A DNA stretch of 64,000 nt, taken from assembly GCF_000974785.1 (NCBI RefSeq), contig NZ_BBWV01000001.1, positions 2,232,001-2,296,000 on the forward strand, read 5' to 3'. A model generated the notes under the pieces. That model searched no databases. It saw only the letters and a list, made by a program, of their open reading frames with translations, and was not told the origin of the DNA. This DNA comes from Flavihumibacter petaseus NBRC 106054. Lineage in GTDB: Bacteria; Bacteroidota; Bacteroidia; Chitinophagales; Chitinophagaceae. This document shows, in pieces, positions 34,376-44,200 of the stretch. Positions within the stretch are counted from its first letter, which is position 1; every line of letters starts with the position of its first letter. Position numbers and translations under genes: made by a program.

Positions 34376-36697
34376 TTATTTTCCGCCGACCAGGAATTTG
34401 CGGGTTGTCATTGTGCCATCACCACTTCTGATCTGCAACAGGTAGGATCCGGGTGCCAGCTGACTTACAGGAATTCTGAAAAGGTTATTGCCGCTCACTG
34501 CAGATTGTTTTTGCAGCAGCAATTCACGGCCTGTCAGATCAAACACTTTCAATTGCAGGTCATCCTTACGTGCAGCCGGATAGCTGACAAACAGGATCTG
34601 GCTGGCAGGGTTCGGATAGGTGGCCAGTTTTGTGATCAGCAACTGTTGCTGTTCATCTGCAATGGTCTCCCTGCTGTTTGCGTTGACACTGTTTGTTGTA
34701 GCTGCCAGGTTATTGCTGGCCGCCTGACTGCTCACACGACTCGTACTATACGGCGGTGAAGTGAGGGAGATCGGCTGGGATTTGGTCTCTATCCGCAAGC
34801 TATAACAGTGGTCAGGATCAAAAGTGCCATCATTGCTTACAATCTTCAGCCTGTAATAGGTGTCATCGGCGCCGCCGTTGTAGACAAGCACCCGTGAGGT
34901 ACTGTTGTATACGGTAGATGTGGCTAGCTGGTTGCCAAATTCATCATACAGGTAGATGTCATAGTTGGCGGTAAGTCCCCAGATGCTTATCCGGATATAG
35001 TGCCATGGCGCCCAGGTCCTGAAGCGGAACCAATCTTCGTCGGTTGCGCTGCCTATATTGGCTGTGTATGTCTTGTCACCAGTGATGCCCTTGTACTGGG
35101 TAAATGCATTGTTTGGTTCATAGATATCTGTACAGGCCGGTGGTGGTGGTGGCGGTGTAGCGGTTTCCGGAAGCGCAAGCCTGTCAAAATGGATCAATGC
35201 GAGACCCGCACTATTGACGATTACTGGTGCGGCAACATTGTCATGGCTACGATAGCTCACATGAGTGGGATTCGTAGTTGTGCCGGCGTTTCGGCTGAAG
35301 CTCACCAGGATGTTTCTGCCACTGATGGCTGTGCTGGTCACAGTAAAGCTGCCACCGTCCAGGCGAAACAGGCCGGAACAATCGCCATTCTGGGAAAAGG
35401 TGGTTGATTGATCCTTGAGCGTTATACTGATCTGGTTTGGTTCTCCTGTGGGGAGGAACCCACTGAAAGTGGTGGATTCCGGTTCGGGAGAATTAATGGT
35501 AGCGGGAAGGCTGTTTTCATTGTAGAGATCCCTGCGCATCAGTTTGGATACCCAGTCGCCCATGTTTTTGTAGCCGTCATAGAAATTGTAGTGGCAATAG
35601 TTAATGGTGCCACCGTCAAAAAGCTGATTGGTATTGCTTACTGATAATGTCTGTACGTCCGCTGCATCCAGGTCCAGCTGCCGCTGGGCTTCCTGAATTT
35701 TGAGGCAATTGTCTGCAGTAGACATTCCGCAACCAAAACGGATCTGGAAGATATAATAATTGGTGAGGCCCGGGTAATCCTCTTTCCAGTCTGCCTTCAG
35801 ATTGTTGAAAGCAGTCTTGTATTGATCCGTGGTGAGCGCAGAGGAACTGAGCGACCCGACTATGTCAGATTCTCCCTGGAACCAGATAATGCCCCTGATG
35901 GAATTTGCGAGTCCGGCTTCCTGAATTCGTGCCAGCAGCCGCCCGTAATTGGTGGACGCATCGGTGTGATTGCCGTCGTTTCGCTGGAAGAACCACATAG
36001 CCTGACCCGGTGCCGATCCATTGAAGAGGGCGATAGGAATGTTTTTGGATCCGGCAAGGTTTGACGCCATCCGCATGCCCCACTGGCCGCATTGGCCATC
36101 CTGGTCATAATAGGAGTTTCCTTTACCGATGAACCAACCATGAGTATAGTTGCTGGTAGCACTGCCGTTTCCGTATACGCGAACCCAGTTGCGGTTCGGT
36201 GCGTTGGAAGGATCGTCAGCATTATTGGCTGTGCTGTAGGTGCCGCGCAGATTTGCAGTTGCATTGGACTGCCCCTGGATAATGTAGGCATCGCCTGCAA
36301 CAACGTTGTTCACCGTGGCAATCTGTGTTTCCTTAAAGTTCTTGTACCCGTAAAGCACAAATTTGTAAGTGTGCAGTTCCGCAGTGATTTCCGGGGAAAA
36401 AGAAAAAGTTGTTGTGGGCCCGAGGTAAAACAACGTGTAGTTCGTTGTTGACTGCAGGTTGCCGTCCCTGTACTTCTTTAACCTGATCTGGGTATAGTTG
36501 GTGGAAGCGCTTACCGTACCGGTAATATCAACAACTGCTTTGTTGGTATTGAGGTCGCGCGGATAAAGCTGATAGTCCTTGGGGAATTTGGTGAGGGTGA
36601 CCTGCGCCGTTAAACCAGAAGAGACTACCGACAAAACCAGGAAACAGAAAGTAACAGGCAGCACCTTGCGCATGCTGCAAGTGTAAAAATGCTTCAT
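34376..36697 (-). CDS. SGNH-type esterase with PPC and T9SS sorting domains
   Basis: A 773-residue secreted enzyme, probably a carbohydrate esterase related to sialate O-acetylesterase. The signal peptide covers ~1-32. An N-terminal beta domain leads to the SGNH/SASA domain (~130-400), with the nucleophile motif GQSNA (Ser144) and WFQGESD near 273. After a Pro-rich linker comes a pre-peptidase C-terminal (PPC) beta-sandwich (~530-640), then a Ser/Asn-rich spacer and a C-terminal type IX secretion sorting domain (YPNPASQILFVSYP... LAPGSYLLQIRSGDG, ending RKFLVGGK). It should be exported across the outer membrane by T9SS. ATG at 36673 is an alternative start. A GH18 chitinase is divergent. Confidence 0.85.
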   Translation of the reverse strand: MKHFYTCSMRKVLPVTFCFLVLSVVSSGLTAQVTLTKFPKDYQLYPRDLNTNKAVVDITGTVSASTNYTQIRLKKYRDGNLQSTTNYTLFYLGPTTTFSFSPEITAELHTYKFVLYGYKNFKETQIATVNNVVAGDAYIIQGQSNATANLRGTYSTANNADDPSNAPNRNWVRVYGNGSATSNYTHGWFIGKGNSYYDQDGQCGQWGMRMASNLAGSKNIPIALFNGSAPGQAMWFFQRNDGNHTDASTNYGRLLARIQEAGLANSIRGIIWFQGESDIVGSLSSSALTTDQYKTAFNNLKADWKEDYPGLTNYYIFQIRFGCGMSTADNCLKIQEAQRQLDLDAADVQTLSVSNTNQLFDGGTINYCHYNFYDGYKNMGDWVSKLMRRDLYNENSLPATINSPEPESTTFSGFLPTGEPNQISITLKDQSTTFSQNGDCSGLFRLDGGSFTVTSTAISGRNILVSFSRNAGTTTNPTHVSYRSHDNVAAPVIVNSAGLALIHFDRLALPETATPPPPPPACTDIYEPNNAFTQYKGITGDKTYTANIGSATDEDWFRFRTWAPWHYIRISIWGLTANYDIYLYDEFGNQLATSTVYNSTSRVLVYNGGADDTYYRLKIVSNDGTFDPDHCYSLRIETKSQPISLTSPPYSTSRVSSQAASNNLAATTNSVNANSRETIADEQQQLLITKLATYPNPASQILFVSYPAARKDDLQLKVFDLTGRELLLQKQSAVSGNNLFRIPVSQLAPGSYLLQIRSGDGTMTTRKFLVGGK

Positions 36698-36896
36698 TTA
36701 CGTTAGGATCAACGATTAATAATGTTGGTTCAATAAATGGTTTGGACTTGGATGCTAGCCAATGAGAATAACCAATAACGGATTAAAAGGGTAAAACGTA
36801 AATCTGGTCCGGTCGTAGTGCTATAAAGGTAGAATAAATTTGTACATATATCATTTTCTTTGCTATAAATTTTGCACACGAAACTGTTTTTCAACG
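36698..36896. other. divergent intergenic region
   Basis: About 200 bases between the esterase and the chitinase, AT-rich, with a TAAATTTG box for the chitinase. No palindrome or other element noticed. Confidence 0.4.
36835..36842 (+). promoter_or_regulatory. putative -7 box of GH18 gene
   Basis: TAAATTTG, an exact TAnnTTTG, 54 bases before the ATG at 36897. No clear -33 TTG was found. Confidence 0.45.
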
Positions 36897-37991
36897 ATGA
36901 AAAATATTATCGCCTTTCTGATATTCATTCTACCCGCTTACCTGTATGCGCAGCCCTCGCCTTCCCGGAAAACCGCTGTTATTGCCTATTTCATGGGCAA
37001 TGCAGCGGAGGCCAAAAAATATCCGCTGGATAAACTCACGCATATTATCTATAGTTTCACAAGGCTGGATGGAGATACGATCGCATTTCATTACCCCAAT
37101 CAGGACAAGGATTTCAGGGATCTGATTGCGCTTAAAAAACAGTATGCCAACCTTCGGGTAATGGTGTCACTGGGCGGATGGGGTGGTTGTGAGCCATGTT
37201 CGCCTCAGTTTGCAAAACCCGCTACCAGAGCCGCTTTTGCTGCAAGTGTGAAGCGTTTTATGGAGCGTTACGGTGCAGATGGACTGGATCTTGACTGGGA
37301 ATATCCCGGAATTCCCGGTCATCCCGGACACCCATGGATGCGCGAAGATGTAGAGAATTTTACCGCACTCGTGGCCAACCTGAGATCGGTCATGGGTGGG
37401 CGTTATGAACTGAGCTTTGCTGCCGGTGGATTTGGCAAGGCACTGGACTCCTCCATTAACTGGAAAGCGGTTATGCCTTTAGTGGACCGGGTAAACCTGA
37501 TGACTTATGACCTGACGAACGGTTATAGCAAGGTGACAGGTCATCACACGCCGCTACACATCAGTGGTGAGCAGAAAGATGGTACGGACCGCTGTGTGGA
37601 TTATTTACTCACTCTGGGCATTCCCTCAGAGAAGATTGTGATTGGTGCCGCATTTTATGCGCGCGTTTGGAAAGATGTGCCGGCAACGGGAAATGGGCTC
37701 TATCAGCCGGGCGTATTCAAAAGCATGGTGAATTATAAGGACTTTGACCGCGAGTTTTCAACAGCCAATGGTTTCAAGGTTTTCTGGGATGAAGAATGCA
37801 TGGCTCCCTGGAGTTACAGTGCAGTTACAAAGGAATTCGCAACTTATGACGATAAACAATCAATGCGGGCGAAAGTGACTTACTTAAAATCGAAAAAACT
37901 TGGTGGAATCATGTTCTGGGAGCTTGGGGGCGACACTTATCGGAACGGCTTGCTGGATGAAATCGCCAGGACATTGGAAACTGGCAAATAG
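36897..37991 (+). CDS. GH18 family chitinase-like hydrolase
   Basis: A secreted family 18 glycoside hydrolase of 364 residues (signal peptide ~1-19, LYAQ). The catalytic DxxDxDxE motif is intact: DGLDLDWE at 128-135 with Glu135 as acid/base. Other typical parts are SLGGWGG near 91 and MTYDLTNG near 200. It likely cleaves chitin or chito-oligosaccharides, consistent with a chitin-using Chitinophagaceae member. ATG at 36897 was preferred because it starts the signal peptide. A Cys-Cys pair (GGCEPCSPQ) may form a disulfide. It has no sorting domain, so it is probably periplasmic or lipid-independent secreted. Confidence 0.92.
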   Translation: MKNIIAFLIFILPAYLYAQPSPSRKTAVIAYFMGNAAEAKKYPLDKLTHIIYSFTRLDGDTIAFHYPNQDKDFRDLIALKKQYANLRVMVSLGGWGGCEPCSPQFAKPATRAAFAASVKRFMERYGADGLDLDWEYPGIPGHPGHPWMREDVENFTALVANLRSVMGGRYELSFAAGGFGKALDSSINWKAVMPLVDRVNLMTYDLTNGYSKVTGHHTPLHISGEQKDGTDRCVDYLLTLGIPSEKIVIGAAFYARVWKDVPATGNGLYQPGVFKSMVNYKDFDREFSTANGFKVFWDEECMAPWSYSAVTKEFATYDDKQSMRAKVTYLKSKKLGGIMFWELGGDTYRNGLLDEIARTLETGK

Positions 37992-38010
37992 GTAATCCGG
38001 AAACGACATA

Positions 38011-38042
38011 AAAAAACCGCGGCTGTAAAGACGCGGTTTTTT
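38011..38042. terminator. terminator between GH18 and OmpA genes
   Basis: AAAAAACCGCG pairs with CGCGGTTTTTT across a 10-base loop; T or A runs on both sides make it usable in both directions. Confidence 0.8.
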
Positions 38043-38058
38043 TAATAGTGTTAGGTGA

Positions 38059-38931
38059 TTAGCTCTTCTTCTCGAGCAGTTTGTAGAACTGGTCGAGTTG
38101 AGGCAGGATCACGATTCGGGTGCGACGGTTGGCAGCACGACCCTCTGCGGTTGTGTTGTCAGCGATGGGTTTGTACTCACCACGACCGGCAGCAGCCATT
38201 TTCATGGGATCCATTCCATAAGTCTTCTGCAGGATTTTAACTACAGCAGTTGCACGGAATACGCTGAGATCCCAGTTGTCTTTCAATGGTCCGATATTGC
38301 CCTTCAGCTCTTTGTTGTCTGTGTGGCCTTCTACCATGAACTCGAGGTCTGGTTGCGCTTTCAGTACAGTAGCTACTTTGCCGAGTACTTCTTTGGCGCG
38401 GGGAGTGATAGAATAGGAACCGCTGTTAAACAACAATTTGTCGGAAATGTCTACGAAAACTACGCCTTTTTCAACCTTGATATTGATATCCTGGTCGTCC
38501 AGGTTACCAATTGCACCCTTCAGGTTCATTACGAGAGCCATGTTCAGGCTGTCTTTTTTAGCCATCTGGGTTTGCAGATCCTGGATATAAGCGTCTTTCA
38601 GACCCAGATTGTCCATGGATTTTTTGATGCTTTCAGCTTGCTGAGAACTGATAACGGAAAGATCCTGCAGTTGCTTGATCGCTGAAGTATTGTTTTCTTT
38701 AAGCAGATCGATTTGCTTGTTCAGGTTAGCTACGTCGGTCTCGAGGCCCGCCCTTTTTCTTGCTTCTTCTGCTTTAGCATCATCGCAGGCTTTCAGGTCG
38801 TTCGTCAATTGGCCATTTTTTCCGGTCAGGTCAGCGACTTTCGCCTGTTCTGCTTTGAATTTCTTGGAGCTTACACAGGAAACCATGGAAAGGCTTGCGC
38901 AAGCAGCAAGGACTAAGTAAGAAACTTTCAT
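38059..38931 (-). CDS. OmpA-family lipoprotein
   Basis: A 290-residue outer-membrane-associated lipoprotein. Lipobox MVSC with Cys19. A Lys/Glu/Ala-rich coiled coil (about 25-130) leads to the OmpA C-terminal peptidoglycan-binding domain (~155-285), with VEGHTDNKEL, a Asp/Arg pair in SVFRATAVV and the closing AANRRTRIVI. It should tether the outer membrane to peptidoglycan. A -7 box lies 27 bases upstream. Confidence 0.9.
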   Translation of the reverse strand: MKVSYLVLAACASLSMVSCVSSKKFKAEQAKVADLTGKNGQLTNDLKACDDAKAEEARKRAGLETDVANLNKQIDLLKENNTSAIKQLQDLSVISSQQAESIKKSMDNLGLKDAYIQDLQTQMAKKDSLNMALVMNLKGAIGNLDDQDINIKVEKGVVFVDISDKLLFNSGSYSITPRAKEVLGKVATVLKAQPDLEFMVEGHTDNKELKGNIGPLKDNWDLSVFRATAVVKILQKTYGMDPMKMAAAGRGEYKPIADNTTAEGRAANRRTRIVILPQLDQFYKLLEKKS

Positions 38932-38958
38932 TGGTTATTGTTTTAGTGAATGTTTGTG

Positions 38959-38966
38959 CAAAGGTA
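38959..38966 (-). promoter_or_regulatory. putative -7 box of OmpA-family gene
   Basis: The minus strand reads TACCTTTG, an exact TAnnTTTG, 27 bases before the start codon. The only upstream TTG nearby is 12 bases away, too close for the usual spacing. Confidence 0.5.
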
Positions 38967-38981
38967 GCGCTTCGTTTACAA

Positions 38982-39575
38982 CTACTGTGCCTGATTTTGT
39001 AAATGTGCCAATCCATTTTCAGGATGTTTCCCCTCCATGGCAGCAAAAAACCTGATGATTTTCGGCCAATCGTGCTCGGGAGTGTCGCCTGGCACAAATG
39101 GTTCGGAAAAATGAAGCAATTTGTGTTTGAAATCCAGACCTGCCAAAACGATGGGAACCTGGGCTAGTTTCGCGATGTGCCAGAATCCGGTTTTTAACCG
39201 GTCCACCCTTTTCCGTGTACCTTCCGGCGACAGCGCCAGAACGAAATCGGAGTTTGTTTTGAAGTGTTCGACCACCTGGTCCACCAGGTTGGTGCTGGCG
39301 CCACGGTCTACCGGAACGCCGCCGCTGGCCTTGAAAAACCAGCCGAATGGTCCATCGAATAATTCTTTCTTAGCCAGGTAATGTGCATTGGGTATTGGCA
39401 TCACGGCACGGGCAGCCATGCCCGTCACTACATCCCAGCCACTGGTGTGCGGTGCAACGGCAATAATCGCCTGTCGAAGTGTTCCTGGCCACGCGTCCTT
39501 CGGCACCTGCCATGCAGTTTTAACTTTCCAGCCGGCAAGCTTCCAGTATAATTTCCAAAACGCTCTGCTGAACAT
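38982..39575 (-). CDS. PlsC-like acyltransferase
   Basis: A 197-residue member of the 1-acylglycerol-3-phosphate acyltransferase (PlsC/LPLAT) superfamily. The HX4D motif is HTSGWD near residue 43 and the phosphate-binding motif PEGTR near 118. It has few hydrophobic segments, as in short bacterial glycerol acyltransferases. Likely substrate: lysophosphatidic acid or another acyl acceptor; the exact one is unknown. It follows the NlpE-META gene by six bases and is probably co-transcribed with it. Confidence 0.85.
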   Translation of the reverse strand: MFSRAFWKLYWKLAGWKVKTAWQVPKDAWPGTLRQAIIAVAPHTSGWDVVTGMAARAVMPIPNAHYLAKKELFDGPFGWFFKASGGVPVDRGASTNLVDQVVEHFKTNSDFVLALSPEGTRKRVDRLKTGFWHIAKLAQVPIVLAGLDFKHKLLHFSEPFVPGDTPEHDWPKIIRFFAAMEGKHPENGLAHLQNQAQ

Positions 39576-39581
39576 AAAAAA

Positions 39582-40745
39582 TTATAGTTTTTTCCATCGC
39601 AGCAACACGCGATTATCCTGGTACATCAGGAGTTCGTCGGCTATACACCGGAAGCCATTCACTTTCTTAAAAGCGGCAAGGAAAACAGTTTCACCTTCTC
39701 CAGCACAAGCCATCCTGGTCATTGCAAGTTGTGCGGCGTTAAATGGCAGTTCAGAACCGTTCATCCAGGCGCCGTTGAACCTGTTGCATGAAGTTGAACC
39801 CGATAATTTCCGGGCGATTGTATCGATCAGAAGGGTGGGGGTCTTTTGACTGAACAGCGATTGTAAACTTTTTCCCGGTTCCAGGATATCCTGTAAGACC
39901 CAGCTTCCTCCGGCACTGTTTCCTGAAATAGCTCCCCTTAGCGCGACACCTGTGCCTGATAATTTTTTTCCATTTGTTTCAAAGGTTGTCCGATAACGGT
40001 ATATCCGGTCACTCATGCCGTCTGAACTGAATTCAGTATAGATAGCCAGCCGGAATAGCTGTCCGTCAAGCTCGCCGGTGTAAGTCCAGCCGGTACCTCC
40101 GGCTTTCTCCAATTGCACGGGAATGCGGCTGGAATCTCTTTTGTCAGGGGTCTGAAAGATCAACCATTGCCCTTCTCTCAGCGATACATTCCAGAAAGGT
40201 TCTGTACCCATAGCAATAAAATCGATGCCATTAGCAGCTTGTGCTTTCCATTTTTCAGGATTGGCCAGTAGCTGACGATGAAGGACGTATTTTGAAGTCA
40301 GTGCGCCGGTTACAGGTTTTCCATCCTGGTCAAGAACAATGAGGCTGTTGTCTTGTACCATATACCTGCCGGCATCGCCGCGGTTATCTGTCAGCGTGAT
40401 CTGATTTCCTTCCCTGCGGAAGGTGCCCTGGCTTACAAAAGTGGCCTCCATTCTTTCCGCATAGCTCCGTTGCAAATGGTATGTACCACCGGTTTTGAAT
40501 TGAAGATATTCCGTTATGCCCGGACAATCCGCACAGGGAAGCAATCCTGAAAAAATCCCATCCGTCAGGGACTGCTCAGAAACGACCGGTGCGTCACTCC
40601 TCCCTGTATCCGGGGTCGCCCCTGGCATACTGTATGTGCCTTTGGTTTTTCCCGTTGTCGAATTGTTGCAGGAAAACATAAAAATGGCAGCAACCGCCAT
40701 GAGCATCTGCAATGCAGGACGAAAATTTGTATTATTTGCTTTCAT
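39582..40745 (-). CDS. NlpE/META fusion lipoprotein
   Basis: A 387-residue lipoprotein (lipobox FMFSC, Cys26). Residues ~60-160 form an NlpE N-terminal-like domain with the CADCPG motif and GTYHLQRSY. A middle domain (~170-260) has a second beta fold with GTEPFWNVSLREGQW (DUF306-adjacent/COG3650-like). The META/HslJ domain lies at ~275-385 with SGSTSCNRFNGAW and MTRMACAGE. NlpE proteins act in envelope-stress sensing or copper tolerance, and META domains are found in heat-shock and motility-related lipoproteins; the fusion suggests an envelope-stress role (inference). A terminator separates it from the upstream DUF4920 gene. Confidence 0.82.
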   Translation of the reverse strand: MKANNTNFRPALQMLMAVAAIFMFSCNNSTTGKTKGTYSMPGATPDTGRSDAPVVSEQSLTDGIFSGLLPCADCPGITEYLQFKTGGTYHLQRSYAERMEATFVSQGTFRREGNQITLTDNRGDAGRYMVQDNSLIVLDQDGKPVTGALTSKYVLHRQLLANPEKWKAQAANGIDFIAMGTEPFWNVSLREGQWLIFQTPDKRDSSRIPVQLEKAGGTGWTYTGELDGQLFRLAIYTEFSSDGMSDRIYRYRTTFETNGKKLSGTGVALRGAISGNSAGGSWVLQDILEPGKSLQSLFSQKTPTLLIDTIARKLSGSTSCNRFNGAWMNGSELPFNAAQLAMTRMACAGEGETVFLAAFKKVNGFRCIADELLMYQDNRVLLRWKKL

Positions 40746-40752
40746 GCAGGCC

Positions 40753-40778
40753 AAAAAAAGCCGGCTTGATGCCGGCTT
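40753..40778 (-). terminator. terminator after DUF4920 gene
   Basis: Perfect 8-bp stem AAGCCGGC/GCCGGCTT with loop; on the minus strand the stem is followed by TTTTTTT. It ends the DUF4920 message before the NlpE-META gene. Confidence 0.75.
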
Positions 40779-40795
40779 AAATTTTATCAAAGGAA

Positions 40796-41260
40796 TTACA
40801 ACACCAGAACACCTTTTGCAATAAACTGTGTTTCTTTTTTTGGTGCCTTGATCTTGTCAATCTCAGCCTTGGTCTTTCCGGCGTCCTGTGCATAGTGTTT
40901 TTGCTGTTTCACCGAAACCTCTTTTACAACAGCTTCGCCATCCAAAACTACATCGTGCCCAACAATATCTTTCGGCATGAAAAAGCCATAATCCTTGAAC
41001 TTGACCATCATGGCTTCGCCATTTGACTTCTCCAGTTTCATCCAACACCCTCTTTCCTGGCAAACTTCAGTTACTTTTCCGGAGATTTTTCCGGAAAACT
41101 GGTCATTGCTCATTTTGGCAGAAAGCTCGGTTACGGGAACGGCGCCTTCTTCAGTGGTGGTTGTACCATATGTAACACCCTTGGCAGCGGGAGTGGGGCC
41201 CTGGGCAAAGGCACTTCCTGCCAGTGTTGCCACCAAAACCATTGTTGCAAGTATTTTCAT
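40796..41260 (-). CDS. DUF4920 domain-containing protein
   Basis: A 154-residue exported protein with a signal peptide (~1-20, SAFAQ). The mature part contains GKISGKVTEVCQERGCWMKLE and GEAMMVKFKDYGFFMPKDIVGHDVVLDG, typical of DUF4920, an OB-like family found in Bacteroidetes. Two cysteines (CQERGC) might bind metal or form a disulfide. Function unknown. A -7 box lies 19 bases upstream of the ATG at 41260. Confidence 0.8.
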   Translation of the reverse strand: MKILATMVLVATLAGSAFAQGPTPAAKGVTYGTTTTEEGAVPVTELSAKMSNDQFSGKISGKVTEVCQERGCWMKLEKSNGEAMMVKFKDYGFFMPKDIVGHDVVLDGEAVVKEVSVKQQKHYAQDAGKTKAEIDKIKAPKKETQFIAKGVLVL

Positions 41261-41279
41261 GTACGTTTCTTTATTTGTC

Positions 41280-41287
41280 CAAAGATA
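41280..41287 (-). promoter_or_regulatory. putative -7 box of DUF4920 gene
   Basis: The minus strand reads TATCTTTG, an exact TAnnTTTG, 19 bases before the start codon. It lies over the last codons/stop region of the Tricorn-like gene boundary. Confidence 0.45.
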
Positions 41288-41296
41288 GGAATACAC

Positions 41297-44200
41297 TTAC
41301 TTTTTGCTGGTATCCGGCTGTTTTTTAAGGTCCTCTAACAGAGTTTTAACAGCAACCTCCAACTGCTGGTCTTTTCCTTCAGCCAGCTGGTCTGCATCAT
41401 TCCAAACCGCAATATCAGGTGCTGTCTGGGCATTTTCCAGGTAGGTACCCTGCATTGTTTTTACCCCTAACGGCGGTACCCCCCAACGCACGGCGTTGTC
41501 CTGCAGCACTTCCCAACCTGCGAAAGTACAGGTTCCGGGTACCGGTTGACCGACCAGTTTGCCGATCTGCAGGTATTGATAGGAATAGGCATAACAATGG
41601 CCGTCACTGTAATTGGATTCATTGGCAAGACTGATACTGGGCTTCGTCCATCGAAATGAAGGCTCGTAACCATTGCTCCTGGTGTCTGTACTGTAATCCA
41701 GAAACTGCTTGCCGCTCAGGAACATCGCGAGATCCGCTACAAGGTCCCCTCCGCCATTGTTCCGGGTATCTACGACCATGGCTTTCCGATTAAAAAACTT
41801 GCCCATGATTTCCTCATAGGTATCCCGGTAGGCAGCATCATTCATACCCGGAATGTGTACATAGCCCAGTTCCCCGTTACTGAGCCGCTCCACCTCTTTT
41901 TCATTCCTGCGGACCCAACGTCTGTAAAGCAGGCCACTCTGTTCACCCTGGGTAATGGGTTTTACCCTGTAATACTTTGTTGCCGTACCGCGCTGCACCG
42001 TCAGCAATGTGAATTTGCCGGCTTTCCGGTTGAGAAATGCCGCATAATCCCTGTCTGCAGTAAGCGTATCGTTGTCGATGGCAAGCAGAATGTCGCCAGC
42101 CTGAATGGAAATATCTGATTTGTCCAGCGGACCACCCTCCAGTATTTCAGCGATTTTTACGCCATTGCCCGGATAGGCGGGATCGGGAAATATACCCAGG
42201 GAAGCAGTAGCATCCGTTCCGGTACCGGTATTTACAAAACTGGAACCACTGTGCGATACATTCAGCTCGCCCAGCATCTCGCTAAGCATCTCGCTGAACT
42301 CCTGGTTGTTGCTGATATGGGGCAGGTAAGCTTCATAATCCCTGCGGTAACTGTTCCAGTCCACACCGTGCATACTTCTTGTGTAAAAGCTGGCCTGGGT
42401 CCGGCGCCATACATGTTCGAACATACACCGGCGCTCCCGGTCGGTGTCGATTGACATTTCACCATTAATGGCGATGTTTTCCTGTTTGCCGCTCAGCGGC
42501 TCGATCTTAATCAGTTTTCCATCAGCATTCAGGAATATGTTCTTTTGATCCTTATCCCACTGCAGACTTCCGTTTCCACTGTTTAATGTTGCCAGTATCT
42601 TCGTTTCCCTGGTTCTGAGATTGGTTGTCCAGAGATTATAGCCTTTTTCAAATCTTGCGAGATAGTAGAGGTTTTCGCCATCTTTACTTACCAGCGCATC
42701 AGAAAGACTGGCACTATGAATGGTTAGCCGCGATTTGCGGAAGGGGAGGTTCTCCAGGTCAAACTTCAGGAGAGTGTCTTTTCTGGAAGTTGATTTTTTG
42801 GTGCTGTCTGCTTTTGCCTTGTCGTCAGTTTCTTTCTGAAGCGCTGCATCTTCCTTACTGAGTCGAAACCTGTCCCAGGCATCCTGGTCAAGAAAAGCTG
42901 CATATACATCTGTCTGGGAACCTCCACTGTTGGCTTTTGCATTCATGCCATCGCGGTTACTGAACCATGTGATTGCTTTGCCACCCAGGATCCAGCGGGC
43001 ATTGCCTTCCGAAAAACCACTTTGTGAAAGGTTGCGGATTGTTTTTCCATCCAGCGATACCAATCCGACTTCGCCATAGGCGCTTCCGGGTACCGCATAA
43101 TCAAACAACAACCATTTGCTGTCGGGACTCCAGTCGACATACTGGTCGTTGTCCCGCATGGAAGCCAATTGTGCTGAATTCAGCAGCGAGCGCGACTGGC
43201 GGCTGGACAATGTCAGTACTTTTAACGTAGTCCGGTCTTCAATATATGCCAGTTGATTGCCGTCGGGGGAAATAAGTGGTTGGTAATTGTCATGCTCATT
43301 TACAACCAGCGGGGATTCCTCAAGAACAGTGGCTGCATAGAAGAATGATTCATCCGGGCGGCGAAGCCTTGTTTGATAGATTTTCCAGCGGTTGCCCCGC
43401 TCACTTGCATAGAACAGGCTTTTACCGTCGGGGGAGAACCCGACGGATTTCTCAGCGTCGGGAGTGAATGTGATGCGTTTGGTAACGCCACCTTCCACCG
43501 ACGTTACAAAAACATCACCACGAAAGAGAAATGCCACTTCTTTTCCATTGGGGGAAACTGCAAGTTCGCGCGCACCGCCGTTTACTGTCAGGATCTGTTC
43601 GTTATTCTTTTTAAGATCCGTGTGGATTGAAACCTTAACCAGCTGCGGTGCAGCCGCGGGCAGCATGGTATACAGGTGGCCATCATAACCGAAACAGAGC
43701 CTGCCATTATCTGCTATGGAAAGAAAACGCACCGGATGTTTGGTGAATTGTGTTATCGCTTTCGGAACATCGCTTTTCAGGGAGCTGCTGTAAACGTTGA
43801 AACTTCCGCCCATCTCACTGAGGTAATAAAAAGTATCAGTTCCTTTCTGCAGTACCGGGTTTCTGTCTTCTCCCTTGTTCATCGTCAGTCGCTGATGTTT
43901 CCCGGTTTTGGGATCATATAACCAGCAATCGCGGGTCACGGAAGAGGTATGGTGCTTTCGCCATTCATTTTCGCCCCCTTTTTTGTCCTGGTACAACAAC
44001 CGTCCGTCGGGCAAAACCTTCACCAGTTCAGCGGGGGTAGTGAGTACCTGCCGAACGCGGCCACCTGTAGCAGCAACCTGGTAAAGTTCCGGAAGGTAAC
44101 CGGCGGGGTATTGTCGGTTGGTTGCCAGGTCCATGCGGGAACCGCCGAAAAGAATCGCCGAATTGTCGGTTGAAAAGTCATAGGGGTATTCTGCTGCCGA

